The position numbers and the translations under genes were made by a program. This document shows, one piece after another, positions 28,120 through 36,547 of a DNA stretch of 64,000 bases; position 1 is the first letter of the stretch; each line of letters begins with the position of its first letter. The notes beneath the pieces were generated by a model. It saw only the letters and a program-made list of their open reading frames with translations. It was not told the DNA's origin and did no database searches. The DNA comes from Marivivens niveibacter (GTDB taxonomy: Bacteria; Pseudomonadota; Alphaproteobacteria; Rhodobacterales; Rhodobacteraceae), in assembly GCF_002150005.2 (NCBI RefSeq), contig NZ_MSPP01000001.1, forward strand, positions 620,001 through 684,000. Reading direction: 5' to 3'.

Positions 28120-28382
28120 ATCCCTGTCGTTCCTTTGTTTGTGCCCCATTTTTGGGGTTTTAAGACGCAAAAAGCCGCTGACCGTACACTGCGAGGGAGG
28201 AGGTTCGCAGCAGGTCGAGCGGCTTTGCTCTATCTCCCTAGACACTGGGAGAAGTCGGATTTTGGGTGGCGCCATTGCTACCCTGAGTCGACGTTGACCT
28301 ATACTTTTGACGCTGTCGATTGGTTAAAGGTCGTTAATGCTGCTTTGCGGCAATCGGGCCCGCCAATGTGCCTGTTTTTTAA
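28120..28382 (-). promoter_or_regulatory. nas operon leader with ANTAR-type (NasT) antitermination elements
   Basis: The leader RNA runs from high to low coordinates. Stem-loop P1 (28252-28233) pairs TCTCCC with GGGAGA around an 8-base loop beginning AGTG, with A at 1 and G at 4. Two bases later, stem-loop P2 (28230-28217) pairs GAGC with GCTC around the six-base loop AAAGCC, again A at 1 and G at 4. P2 overlaps the 5' arm of the terminator at 28226-28169, so the two folds exclude each other. Paired A..G hexaloops are the recognised target of ANTAR proteins, and NasT is encoded just upstream. NasT binding P1/P2 would block the terminator when nitrate frees it from NasS. A further hairpin CCCC/GGGG lies at 28144-28157. 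Confidence 0.75.
28169..28226 (-). terminator. Intrinsic terminator in nas leader
   Basis: The 5' arm AAAGCCGCT-C-GACC pairs with GGTC-AGCGGCTTT (one bulged C). An inner helix CTGCGA/TCGCAG closes the loop, and TTTTT ends the 3' arm. The first bases of its 5' arm are also the loop and 3' arm of the ANTAR-type stem P2. Confidence 0.85.
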
Positions 28383-29558
28383 TCAGTCGACCGTTTCGGG
28401 GTCAAAAAAGCGGCGGTCGAAAAACGCACCTGGCTCTAAGTACAGCTTGCCTGATTCCGATGACACGGGTGTGCGGCTGTCCAAAAGGCCTTCGACTTTG
28501 GATGATGCAGACGGCAAATCGGCAGCCAGCCCAGCAAGCGCAGCGCGATATAGGTCACTACGGAAAATCATGCGCGTGCTGGATCCAACCGTTTTGCGGT
28601 CTAACCCCAGTCGAGACGCCAATTGGGACGCGATCCACGCACTTTGCGATGCCCAAGGAAACCCTGCCGCGCCACGGTGGAAGACAACAAAATCGTCGCG
28701 ATGCCGTTCTTCGCCGCGGCCGTTGATAACGATCTGACCAGATAGGGCGCGATCGATAACCTCTGCGGGGACATTTACATACTGTGGACGCGCAAGGATT
28801 TCGGATGCGGTCATGTGGTTTTCGGGTTGGTCCAGCCAACGCCCCGCGCGCCAAACGGCACGTATTAGGCGTTTGGACAGTTCTGGTTCGGATTCGACCC
28901 AATCGTGACGCGCGGCCAAAACCTTTTCAGGGGCAAACCCCCAGATGGCGGCGCCTGGGATCAACAGTTCACCAACGCCATTGTTGACGGCAATTGATCC
29001 CCAAGGTTCGCCGACGCAGAACGCATCAATGTCACCATTCGCAATGGCTTCGGCCATGAGCGCAGGTGGGACGGTATGAATTTCGACCGATTGCGGTGCA
29101 GGCAGGCCCAACGCGTTCAGCCAATAATACAGAAGTTCTGCGTGCATCGAAAAAGGAAACGGAACGCCCAAACGCAATTTACCCGTCGCAGCCGCAATTA
29201 ATGCGCGACCTGCATTTTCCGCATCGGTGAAGTCGAACGTGTATCCGCTGTCACGCATACGTTGTGCAAGGTCGGTAGAGACGCCAATGACAGTACCGTT
29301 CACTGACAATACTGACAGCGCATCGAATTTGATGCCGCTGCTTAGCCCCATCGACGTGGCAATGGGCACAGGGGCCAGCATATGCGCAGCCTCAATCCTG
29401 CCTAGCGCCAGCATATCGCGCAGGGTGGACCATGACGGCGCTTTTTCTAGGGTCAGGTTTAACCCTTCTTGTTTTGCAAACCCCAGTTCCTGCGCAACGA
29501 TAACCGGTGCGCTGTCGACCAGCGCCATAAAGCCGATGTTCAGATCAATTCCGTTCAT
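28383..29558 (-). CDS. nasS: Nitrate/nitrite sensor NasS
   Basis: A 391-residue NrtA/CmpA-family binding protein with no signal peptide (starts MNGIDLNIGFMALVD), so it is cytoplasmic. HMLAPVPIATSMGLSSG and CVGEPWGSIAVNNG mark the ligand pocket. In Paracoccus-type systems NasS binds NasT and releases it when it binds nitrate or nitrite. Its ATG overlaps the nasT stop (ATGA), giving coupled expression of sensor and antiterminator. The next thing downstream is the regulated leader. Confidence 0.92.
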   Translation of the reverse strand: MNGIDLNIGFMALVDSAPVIVAQELGFAKQEGLNLTLEKAPSWSTLRDMLALGRIEAAHMLAPVPIATSMGLSSGIKFDALSVLSVNGTVIGVSTDLAQRMRDSGYTFDFTDAENAGRALIAAATGKLRLGVPFPFSMHAELLYYWLNALGLPAPQSVEIHTVPPALMAEAIANGDIDAFCVGEPWGSIAVNNGVGELLIPGAAIWGFAPEKVLAARHDWVESEPELSKRLIRAVWRAGRWLDQPENHMTASEILARPQYVNVPAEVIDRALSGQIVINGRGEERHRDDFVVFHRGAAGFPWASQSAWIASQLASRLGLDRKTVGSSTRMIFRSDLYRAALAGLAADLPSASSKVEGLLDSRTPVSSESGKLYLEPGAFFDRRFFDPETVD

Positions 29559-30139
29559 GACAGCAGCCCCGCAGTCGTAACAAGTGCTTGGGCCACATCC
29601 ACGACCTTGCGGCCTTGGTCCATTGCTGTTTTGCGCAGCAACGCATAGGCGGCGTCTTCGTCCAGACCTCGGGCTTTCATTAAGATGCCTTTCGCGCGGT
29701 CAATGAGTTTGCGTTCTTCCAACGCCTTTTTGGTGGCTTCCAGTTCCTTGCGCATGCTTTGGAACATATGAAACCGCGTGATCGCCGCATCCAGCACGGG
29801 TTTTAGGCGATCCGCACGTAGGCCGTTCACTACATAGGCGCTTAGCCCTGCTTCGATGGCTGCTTTGGTCAGACCATCGTCGCTTTGGTCGACGAACATT
29901 GCGACGGGGCGATCCATTGGGCCCGACGCCAATGCCAATTCCTCTAGCGCGTCACGTGACGGGCTGGCGACGTCGATCAGCACGACATCGGGGTTGTATT
30001 CGGCAATGGTGCGGGCAACTCGGCTGGATTCAGCTACGATGTGGATATTGTAGTCGCCCGCATGATCAAGGCTCGCGGCGATAAGTTCGGCGCGGTCGCG
30101 ATCAGGTTCAACAACAACGATAGATAGGCGGTCTGTCAT
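29555..30139 (-). CDS. nasT: ANTAR antitermination regulator NasT
   Basis: A 194-residue RNA-binding regulator. The N-terminal receiver-like domain (about residues 1-120) has acidic VVVEPDRD and VLIDVASP with D56 at the usual acceptor position. A coiled helix leads into the C-terminal ANTAR domain (about 130-190, KLIDRAKGILMKARGLDEDAAYALLRK). It acts by binding paired hexaloop hairpins in leader RNA, here likely those at 28217-28252. The start is preceded by a short AT-rich intergenic stretch of 122 bases where I see no clear promoter box. Confidence 0.93.
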   Translation of the reverse strand: MTDRLSIVVVEPDRDRAELIAASLDHAGDYNIHIVAESSRVARTIAEYNPDVVLIDVASPSRDALEELALASGPMDRPVAMFVDQSDDGLTKAAIEAGLSAYVVNGLRADRLKPVLDAAITRFHMFQSMRKELEATKKALEERKLIDRAKGILMKARGLDEDAAYALLRKTAMDQGRKVVDVAQALVTTAGLLS

Positions 30140-30261
30140 AGCGCCTGTCTGCGCTTAGATCTGACTTATTTCTATCGCGCGTGCGTGAGAGTAGTTTGTT
30201 TTCACACTTGTTTTGTGCGGTGTGGTTAAAAAATGTGCGAACTGTCCGATATTTGGGCGAT

Positions 30262-30921
30262 TTAGTTTATCACCCCGTTGAGCGCGGTTCGGAACCGTTC
30301 GCCCGCGACCTCGATTTGTTGGCGTAGCAGGGCGGTGGTTCTGTCGGTATTGCCTGACACGGCTGCATCTGCGATGGCTTTGCACGCGTCGATAGTGGAT
30401 GCGCTGGGCGGCAAACCTGCCTTGCGTGCCATACGGCGATAGCGATCATTCTGGTTCGTCAATATCCGCCAAAATCCAATCAATGTGGGCATTTGGCAGC
30501 CTTGAACCAAGGTTTCCAAAAACGCCAAATAGGCGCGGTCCCAATCGTTTTTGTCCTGCTCTGCTGATCGTCTAAGTCTGTGAAAGGCTGCCAAAATGTT
30601 GCTTTCCCATTCCAGATCGTTGTGGGTCATCGCGTGGGATACGGCCAGCGTCGATATTGATGCGACCAGCGATGTGATCTCGGCAAGGTTGGCGGCGGAT
30701 ACGGGCGCAATGCGATAGCCGCGCTGGTCCTCGAACGTAATCAGCCCTTCGTTGACCAAACGTGACATGGCTTCGCGCATGGGGGACAGCGATACACCAA
30801 AAACATGGCGTGCTTCTTCCAAGTTGATTTTTGACCCCGGTTCAAAGTCCCCGCGCAAAATCGCCTCTTTCAAATCTTGCGATACGCGGCTGGCGCGCGT
30901 CAATTTGGTGCTGTCTTGCAT
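30262..30921 (-). CDS. GntR-family regulator with FCD domain
   Basis: A 219-residue one-component regulator: an N-terminal winged helix (about residues 10-75, LKEAILRGDFEPGSKINLEE...LSPMREAMSRLVNEGL) and an all-helical FCD ligand domain (about 85-212). FCD regulators usually bind organic acids through metal and repress adjacent catabolic genes. It is divergent from the N-carbamoyl amidohydrolase gene with a 298-base gap, so control of the pyrimidine/hydantoin genes is the likely role. It lies upstream of nasT on the same strand with a 122-base gap, and a link to nitrate control is not supported. Confidence 0.85.
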   Translation of the reverse strand: MQDSTKLTRASRVSQDLKEAILRGDFEPGSKINLEEARHVFGVSLSPMREAMSRLVNEGLITFEDQRGYRIAPVSAANLAEITSLVASISTLAVSHAMTHNDLEWESNILAAFHRLRRSAEQDKNDWDRAYLAFLETLVQGCQMPTLIGFWRILTNQNDRYRRMARKAGLPPSASTIDACKAIADAAVSGNTDRTTALLRQQIEVAGERFRTALNGVIN

Positions 30922-31219
30922 GTGGGGTCCAAAAAACGGTCTGTCCTGTGTTCTTCTTTGTCATTGTTGGGGTGGTGCCGCAACTAAATCGGGTTTTTAC
31001 GCCGTCTGGGGTTGGGTTCGTTGGTCATGAGACCGAAAACAAATGTTGCGCGATCGCATAGTTTTTGTGCAACCTGATCAAATAATGACGCAGTTTGCTG
31101 AACCAATTAGCGATTGAAACGAATTTAGGCGCATTCCTTTGACCGCAGATGCGGGCGCAGTAGCGTTAATTTGATCCTTTGGTCAAACAATCAATAGCAC
31201 GTCCTAATAGGAGATATGT
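30922..31219. promoter_or_regulatory. Divergent regulatory region, GntR to amidohydrolase
   Basis: This 298-base gene-free stretch should hold both divergent promoters. Near the amidohydrolase end is an imperfect inverted repeat TTTGATCC-TT-TGGTCAAA (31170-31187), a possible GntR operator. A strong AGGAGAT ribosome site lies at 31209-31215. I see no RNA gene or small ORF I would support. Confidence 0.4.
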
Positions 31220-32473
31220 ATGCCAGCCCTTAGCGCGAATTTGACGATCAATTCGGACCGTCTGTGGGACAGCCTGATGGAAATGGCCAAAATTGGGCCT
31301 GGTATCGCAGGCGGCTGTAATCGCCAGACTCTAACGGACGAAGATGCCGAAGGTCGCGAATTGTTCCAAAAATGGTGCGAAGACGCAGGTATGACCATGG
31401 GCGTAGATACCATGGGCAATATGTTCATGACCCGCGCAGGTACGGACCCTGATGCATTGCCTATCTATGTCGGTTCGCATTTGGACACCCAGCCGACGGG
31501 CGGTAAATACGACGGCGTACTGGGCGTGCTCGGCGCGTTAGAGGCTGTGCGCACCATGAACGACATGGATATCAAAACCAAACATCCCATCGTGGTCGTC
31601 AACTGGACCAATGAGGAGGGCGCGCGTTTTGCCCCAGCTATGTTAGCCTCGGGCGTGTTTGCGGGCGTTCTGGATCAGGATTACGCCTATGACCGCACCG
31701 ATCTGGACGGCAAACGGTTCGGTGATGAATTGGTACGCATCGGCTGGAAAGGCGAAGAAGAAGTCGGCGCGCGTAAGATGCACGCCTATTACGAATTGCA
31801 CATCGAACAGGGCCCGATCCTAGAGGCAGAGGGCAAAGACATTGGTGTTGTCACCCACTGTCAGGGCCTGTGGTGGCTCGAATTTACTCTGACAGGGAAA
31901 GAGGCGCACACAGGGTCCACCCCAATGCCTTTGCGTGTAAACGCGGGCCTTGCCACTGCACGGATCATGGAGATGGTCCAAGAGGTCGCCATGAAAAACG
32001 CCCCGGACGCTGTGGGCGGTGTGGGGCAGATGAAATTCAGCCCCAATTCGCGCAACGTTCTGCCCGGCACAGTGGTGTTCACGGTCGATATTCGGTCCCC
32101 CAACCAGGACAAACTAGACGATATGCGGGCCGAAATTGAAAAACGCGCTGCGGAAATCTGCGCCGAAATCGGTGTCGGCTGTTCGGTCGAGGCTGTGGGC
32201 CATTTTGACCCTGTCACCTTTACCCCCGAACTGGTCGCTAATGTCCGCAATGCCGCCGAACGTCTGGGCTATAGCCATATGAACCTGGTCTCTGGCGCTG
32301 GGCACGACGCCTGTTGGGCGGCCAAGGTCGCGCCTGCAACGATGGTGATGTGCCCTTGCGTCGATGGTCTGTCCCATAACGAGGCCGAAGAGATCAGTCA
32401 GGACTGGGCCAAAGCAGGAACCGATGTTCTACTACATGCCGTGTTAGAAAGCGCCCAGATTGTCGAAGGTTAA
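31220..32473 (+). CDS. Zn-dependent N-carbamoyl amidohydrolase (beta-ureidopropionase/HyuC type)
   Basis: A 417-residue M20/M28-type amidohydrolase that cleaves N-carbamoyl compounds such as N-carbamoyl-beta-alanine to the amino acid, CO2 and NH3. Metal and catalytic motifs: GSHLDTQPTGGKYDG (H87, D98), TNEEGARF (E132, E133), ELHIEQGPILE and the C-terminal DGLSHNEAEE. It is encoded with a hydantoinase, so it fits the last step of reductive pyrimidine or hydantoin breakdown. It has no signal peptide and is cytoplasmic. Allantoate amidohydrolase is a close alternative within the family. Confidence 0.9.
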   Translation: MPALSANLTINSDRLWDSLMEMAKIGPGIAGGCNRQTLTDEDAEGRELFQKWCEDAGMTMGVDTMGNMFMTRAGTDPDALPIYVGSHLDTQPTGGKYDGVLGVLGALEAVRTMNDMDIKTKHPIVVVNWTNEEGARFAPAMLASGVFAGVLDQDYAYDRTDLDGKRFGDELVRIGWKGEEEVGARKMHAYYELHIEQGPILEAEGKDIGVVTHCQGLWWLEFTLTGKEAHTGSTPMPLRVNAGLATARIMEMVQEVAMKNAPDAVGGVGQMKFSPNSRNVLPGTVVFTVDIRSPNQDKLDDMRAEIEKRAAEICAEIGVGCSVEAVGHFDPVTFTPELVANVRNAAERLGYSHMNLVSGAGHDACWAAKVAPATMVMCPCVDGLSHNEAEEISQDWAKAGTDVLLHAVLESAQIVEG

Positions 32474-32628
32474 CGCGCATATGGCGGGTTCTGAACGAAC
32501 AGGGACAATGCAAAGTCGTTTTGCATTTTTGGGCCTACGTTTGGAATATTTCGCATCCTACATTGCAATTGTGCAGCGGGCATCCGGCCCGTTTGCGCAA
32601 GACGCAAATGATTATGGGGGGCAAAATT

Positions 32629-33024
32629 ATGCCGCTATTGAACTTTCACATCACCGAAGGCAGCCGCAACGACGAAGAGCTGCAACTGTTTCTGGACATC
32701 GCCCACGAAGCGGTGGTCGAAGCCTTTGGTGTGCCGCAGCGCGACCGCTATCAGATCGTGAACGAGCACAAGAAAGGCCACATGATTTTGCAGGATACGG
32801 GGCTGGGGTTCGAACGGGACGACAGCGCGGTTTTGGTGCATATCTTTACCAGCAACCGGCCCGAGGAACAGAAACACAAATTCTACGACATTCTGTCGTC
32901 GAAACTTCAGGCTGCGACGGGGCTGGACCCCAAAAACCTGATGATTGCGCTGTTCGAAAATACCCAAGCGGACTGGAGCTTTGGTTTCGGTCGCGCCCAG
33001 TACATCACCGGCGAATTGGGCTAA
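32629..33024 (+). CDS. Tautomerase-family protein
   Basis: A 131-residue protein starting MPLLNFHITEG. After Met removal, Pro would be N-terminal, which is the catalytic base in 4-oxalocrotonate-tautomerase enzymes. The size fits the longer tautomerase_2-like group with two beta-alpha-beta units. ATG 32629 with GGGGGG in front is preferred over an upstream in-frame ATG at 32521 because it exposes the Pro. It sits between the two ureide hydrolases, suggesting it interconverts tautomers of a pathway intermediate or acts as a racemase-like helper. The substrate is unknown. Confidence 0.85.
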   Translation: MPLLNFHITEGSRNDEELQLFLDIAHEAVVEAFGVPQRDRYQIVNEHKKGHMILQDTGLGFERDDSAVLVHIFTSNRPEEQKHKFYDILSSKLQAATGLDPKNLMIALFENTQADWSFGFGRAQYITGELG

Positions 33025-33052
33025 CCAGCCCGACACAACCGAACACATTTTT

Positions 33053-33096
33053 AGCCGCCCACGCGCCTGACCAGATGTCAGCGCGGGCGGCTTTTT
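33053..33096 (+). terminator. Strong intrinsic terminator inside the ureide operon
   Basis: The long stem AGCCGCCC...CTGAC / GTCAG...GGGCGGCT is followed by CTTTTT. It lies between the tautomerase and the hydantoinase, both on the plus strand, so it could split or attenuate the operon. Confidence 0.85.
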
Positions 33097-33127
33097 CTAT
33101 TTCAAATACCCCAAAGGAGACCACGCC

Positions 33128-34582
33128 ATGACCACCGTGATCAAAGGCGGCACCATTGTAACCGCCGACCTGACATACAAAGCCGATGTTTTGATCGAAA
33201 ATGGCGTCATCACCGAAATCGGGCCGAACCTGTCGGGCGATGAAACGCTGGATGCGACGGGCTGTTATGTGATGCCCGGCGGGATTGATCCGCACACCCA
33301 TTTGGAAATGCCGTTTATGGGCACCTATTCGGCCGATGATTTTGAATCGGGCACGCGGGCGGCACTGGCAGGCGGGACCACAATGGTCGTCGATTTCGCG
33401 CTGCCCAGCCCCGGTCAGGGCCTTCATGACGCGCTGCAAATGTGGGACAACAAATCCACCCGCGCCAACTGTGATTATTCGTTCCACATGGCTGTGACGT
33501 GGTGGGGCGAACAGGTGTTTAACGAAATGGAATCCGTGGTGCGTGATCGCGGGATCAATACGTTCAAACATTTTATGGCCTACAAAGGCGCGTTGATGGT
33601 GAACGACGATGAAATGTATGCGTCTTTCCAACGTCTGGCCGAATTGGGCGGCATCGCGATGGTGCACGCAGAAAACGGCGATGTGGTGGCCGAATTGTCC
33701 GCCAAACTGCTGGCCGAAGGCAACACAGGCCCCGAAGCGCACGCCTACTCCCGCCCATCCCAAGTCGAAGGCGAAGCCACCAACCGCGCGATCATGATTG
33801 CCGACATGGCTGGCGTGCCTCTGTACGTGGTGCATACCTCCTGCGAAGAGGCGCACGAGGCGATCCGCCGCGCACGTCAGAACGGCAAACGCGTGTGGGG
33901 CGAACCGTTGATCCAGCACCTGACGCTGGACGAAAGCGAATATTTCAACGCCGATTGGGACCATGCCGCGCGGCGCGTTATGTCGCCGCCTTTCCGTAAC
34001 AAAAAACATCAGGACAGCCTGTGGGCGGGTCTGATGTCGGGGTCGTTGTCGGTTGTTGCGACGGACCACTGCGCGTTCACCACTGATCAAAAACGATATG
34101 GCGTTGGCGATTTCACGAAAATCCCGAACGGCACTGGCGGGCTAGAGGATCGTATGCCGATGCTATGGACGCATGGCGTTGAAACGGGGCGCATTACACC
34201 GAATGAATTTGTCGCGGTAACCTCAACCAATATCGCGAAAATTTTGAATTGCTACCCACGCAAAGGCGCGGTTCTGGTGGGCGCTGATGCTGATCTGGTT
34301 GTGCTGGACCCGAACAAGGAAAAAACCATCTCGGCTGCGACGCAGCAGTCGGCGATTGATTACAACGTGTTCGAAGGCCACAAGGTCAAAGGCCTGCCAC
34401 GCTTTACCCTGACACGCGGCCAAGTCGCCATTTACGACGGCGAAATCCGCACCCAAGAAGGCCATGGTAAATTCGTCAAACGCGAACCAAACACGGCTGT
34501 GAATAAGGCTCTGTCGACGTGGAAGGAACTGACCTCTCCGCGTCCTGTCGAACGCACAGGCATTCCTGCGACGGGTGTGTAA
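33128..34582 (+). CDS. hydA: Dihydropyrimidinase / D-hydantoinase
   Basis: A 484-residue cyclic amidohydrolase opening dihydropyrimidine or hydantoin rings to N-carbamoyl amino acids. The binuclear zinc site is complete: GGIDPHTHLE (H56, H58), carbamylated lysine in FKHFMAYKGALM (K153), VHAENGD (H180), VVHTSCEE (H236) and ATDHCAF (D313). AAAGGAG lies 8 bases before the ATG. The product is the substrate of the N-carbamoyl amidohydrolase upstream. The ABC ATPase begins directly after its stop, so import and ring opening look co-transcribed. Uracil/thymine-derived dihydropyrimidines are the likely natural substrates. Confidence 0.95.
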   Translation: MTTVIKGGTIVTADLTYKADVLIENGVITEIGPNLSGDETLDATGCYVMPGGIDPHTHLEMPFMGTYSADDFESGTRAALAGGTTMVVDFALPSPGQGLHDALQMWDNKSTRANCDYSFHMAVTWWGEQVFNEMESVVRDRGINTFKHFMAYKGALMVNDDEMYASFQRLAELGGIAMVHAENGDVVAELSAKLLAEGNTGPEAHAYSRPSQVEGEATNRAIMIADMAGVPLYVVHTSCEEAHEAIRRARQNGKRVWGEPLIQHLTLDESEYFNADWDHAARRVMSPPFRNKKHQDSLWAGLMSGSLSVVATDHCAFTTDQKRYGVGDFTKIPNGTGGLEDRMPMLWTHGVETGRITPNEFVAVTSTNIAKILNCYPRKGAVLVGADADLVVLDPNKEKTISAATQQSAIDYNVFEGHKVKGLPRFTLTRGQVAIYDGEIRTQEGHGKFVKREPNTAVNKALSTWKELTSPRPVERTGIPATGV

Positions 34583-35356
34583 ATGACGGTCATACAGGCC
34601 CAAGGGCTCGATCTGACATTCCAAACCAACGATGGTCCGGTTCAGGCGTTGCGCGATGTGAACCTGACCATCGATAAGGGCGATTTTGTGTCGTTCATCG
34701 GCCCGTCGGGCTGCGGCAAGACGACGTTCTTGCGCTGCATCGCTGGGCTGGAAACACCGACGGGCGGCACGCTGACCGTGAATGGAATGACACCGGACGA
34801 GGCGCGAAAATCCCGCGCCTATGGATACGTATTTCAGGCCGCTGGCCTGTATCCGTGGCGCACGATTGGCGGCAATATCAGGCTGCCGCTGGAAATCATG
34901 GGGTTCAGCAAAGAGGAACAAGCCAAACGCGTGGCAAAAACGCTGGATCTGGTGGATCTGTCAGGGTTTGAAAAGAAATTCCCATGGCAATTGTCAGGCG
35001 GCATGCAGCAACGGGCATCCATCGCGCGGGCGCTGTCGTTTGATGCGGATATTCTGCTGATGGACGAACCCTTTGGCGCGCTGGATGAAATCGTCCGCGA
35101 CAAACTGAACGAAGAGTTGCTGAAGCTGTGGGATCGCACGGGCAAAACCATCGGCTTTGTCACCCATTCCATCCCAGAGGCCGTGTACCTATCGACCAAA
35201 ATCGTGGTCATGTCGCCGCGTCCTGGTCGGATCACGGACGTGATCGAATCGACCCTGCCGCGCGAACGCCCGCTGGATATCCGCGATAGCGCCGAATTCA
35301 TCGAAATTGCCCATCGCGTCCGCGAAGGCCTGCGTGCGGGGCATTTAGATGACTAA
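34583..35356 (+). CDS. ABC transporter ATPase (TauB/SsuB-like) of pyrimidine-type importer
   Basis: A 257-residue ATPase with Walker A GPSGCGKTT (about residues 40-48), Q-loop, signature LSGGMQQR (about 138), Walker B LLMDEPFGALD and switch His in TKTIGF-VTHSIPEA. The ATG directly abuts the hydantoinase stop. Its C-terminus overlaps the next small gene by 8 bases. Together with two permeases and an NMT1/THI5-type binding protein it forms an importer; the co-operonic hydantoinase suggests uracil, thymine, a dihydropyrimidine or hydantoin as cargo, an inference from context. Confidence 0.92.
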   Translation: MTVIQAQGLDLTFQTNDGPVQALRDVNLTIDKGDFVSFIGPSGCGKTTFLRCIAGLETPTGGTLTVNGMTPDEARKSRAYGYVFQAAGLYPWRTIGGNIRLPLEIMGFSKEEQAKRVAKTLDLVDLSGFEKKFPWQLSGGMQQRASIARALSFDADILLMDEPFGALDEIVRDKLNEELLKLWDRTGKTIGFVTHSIPEAVYLSTKIVVMSPRPGRITDVIESTLPRERPLDIRDSAEFIEIAHRVREGLRAGHLDD

Positions 35357-35600
35357 CGATCCAGCCATCCGTTTTGCGCAACAAGCGACCCGCAAAGAGG
35401 CGAAAAACGCCGACAGACGCGCCCGATCTCAAAAGAACTCTCCGACATGGAGCCTAATCGCTGCCGTTTTGTCCGTTGGGTTGTGTGTATACTGGGCGAC
35501 GTCGCAGCAATGGCTACTTGCCGCAATTTGGTTCATCGTCGCGATTGTGCATATGCGGGAATTTGTCCGCGTGCGTGCGCAGGGAAGGGGCGCTGCATGA
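35349..35600 (+). CDS. Small two-helix membrane protein in importer operon
   Basis: An 83-residue protein I do not recognise. A highly charged N-terminus (residues 1-30, rich in K, R and A) is followed by two hydrophobic helices (about 33-49 and 54-70) and a basic tail. It overlaps the ATPase gene by 8 bases and the next permease by ATGA, so it is clearly a translated link in the operon. It may be an accessory subunit of the permease complex. No homologue is claimed. Confidence 0.75.
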   Translation: MTNDPAIRFAQQATRKEAKNADRRARSQKNSPTWSLIAAVLSVGLCVYWATSQQWLLAAIWFIVAIVHMREFVRVRAQGRGAA

Positions 35601-36547
35601 AACAGCGGATTGTTCCCATATTAACAGTCGTTTGCGCGATCTTTGCCTTTTGGTACGTGGCCTGCATTCCGATGAACGTGCAGGAAACGTTGACGGCGGC
35701 GGAACGGGCAGGGGCCGTTGTCACCCCCGACAACGCACGCGATCGGGCCGAGGTTGGGCGTTTTGCGCTGATGGTCCAGAACTTGGACACTTTGGGCGGC
35801 AGTTGGTCCGTGGATCGCGCCCGTCTACCCGCACCACATCAGGTCGCGGTGGAACTGTGGGACAGCACATGGAACGAAGAGGTTCATGGCCGCCGCGGAA
35901 TCGTGAAATCCGGCAGCCTGTCGAACAGGTCCTTGATCTATCACGGCGGGGTCACCTTGGGGGCGACTGTCGTTGGTTTTCTGATCGGGTCGGGGCTGGG
36001 CGTATTGCTAGCCATCGGGATTGTGCATAGCCGGACGATGGATATGTCTGTGATGCCTTGGGCCATTGTTAGCCAGACCATTCCGATTGTTGCGCTGGCC
36101 CCGATGATCATCGTTGTGCTGTATTCCATCGGCGTACAGGGCCTGATCCCAAAGGCCGTGATCAGCGCCTATCTGTCATTCTTTCCTGTCGTCGTCGGCA
36201 TGGTCAAAGGCCTGCGCAGCCCCGATGCGATGCAAACCGACCTGCTGCGGACCTATAACGCCAGCAAATCCGACGCGTTCTGGAAACTACGTTTGCCGTC
36301 GTCCGTGCCGTACCTGTTTACATCGCTCAAGGTCGGGATCGCGGCGTCGCTGGTCGGCGCAATTGTGGGCGAATTGCCTGTGCAGCGCGGCGGATTAGGC
36401 GCGCGGATGTTGGGCGGATCGTACTATGGTCAGACCGACCAAATCTGGGCAGCCCTATTTTTCGCGGCTGCATTGGCGGCAATTTTAGTCGCCATCATCG
36501 GCTGGATCGAGGCACGCACGTTAAAACGCATGGGGGTACAGCAATGA
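35597..36547 (+). CDS. ABC transporter permease 1 (ureide/pyrimidine importer)
   Basis: A 316-residue permease of the TauC/SsuC type. It has an N-terminal TM helix, a long periplasmic segment (about residues 25-105), then about five TM helices with the EAA loop DLLRTYNASKSDAFWKLRLPSS (split in this note: residues about 215-236). The start is fixed by the ATGA overlap with the small membrane protein; a longer frame from 35447 lies inside other genes. It differs in sequence from permease 2, so the importer is a heterodimer. Confidence 0.9.
   Translation: MKQRIVPILTVVCAIFAFWYVACIPMNVQETLTAAERAGAVVTPDNARDRAEVGRFALMVQNLDTLGGSWSVDRARLPAPHQVAVELWDSTWNEEVHGRRGIVKSGSLSNRSLIYHGGVTLGATVVGFLIGSGLGVLLAIGIVHSRTMDMSVMPWAIVSQTIPIVALAPMIIVVLYSIGVQGLIPKAVISAYLSFFPVVVGMVKGLRSPDAMQTDLLRTYNASKSDAFWKLRLPSSVPYLFTSLKVGIAASLVGAIVGELPVQRGGLGARMLGGSYYGQTDQIWAALFFAAALAAILVAIIGWIEARTLKRMGVQQ

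Noticed and set aside
30140-30261. Sigma-54 or NtrC promoter ahead of nasT
   Set aside because: No TGGCAC-N5-TTGC pattern or clear NtrC dyad could be found in the 122 bases.
33005-34090. 361-codon minus-strand frame opposite the hydantoinase
   Set aside because: The hydantoinase on the plus strand has all metal ligands; the antisense frame has none.
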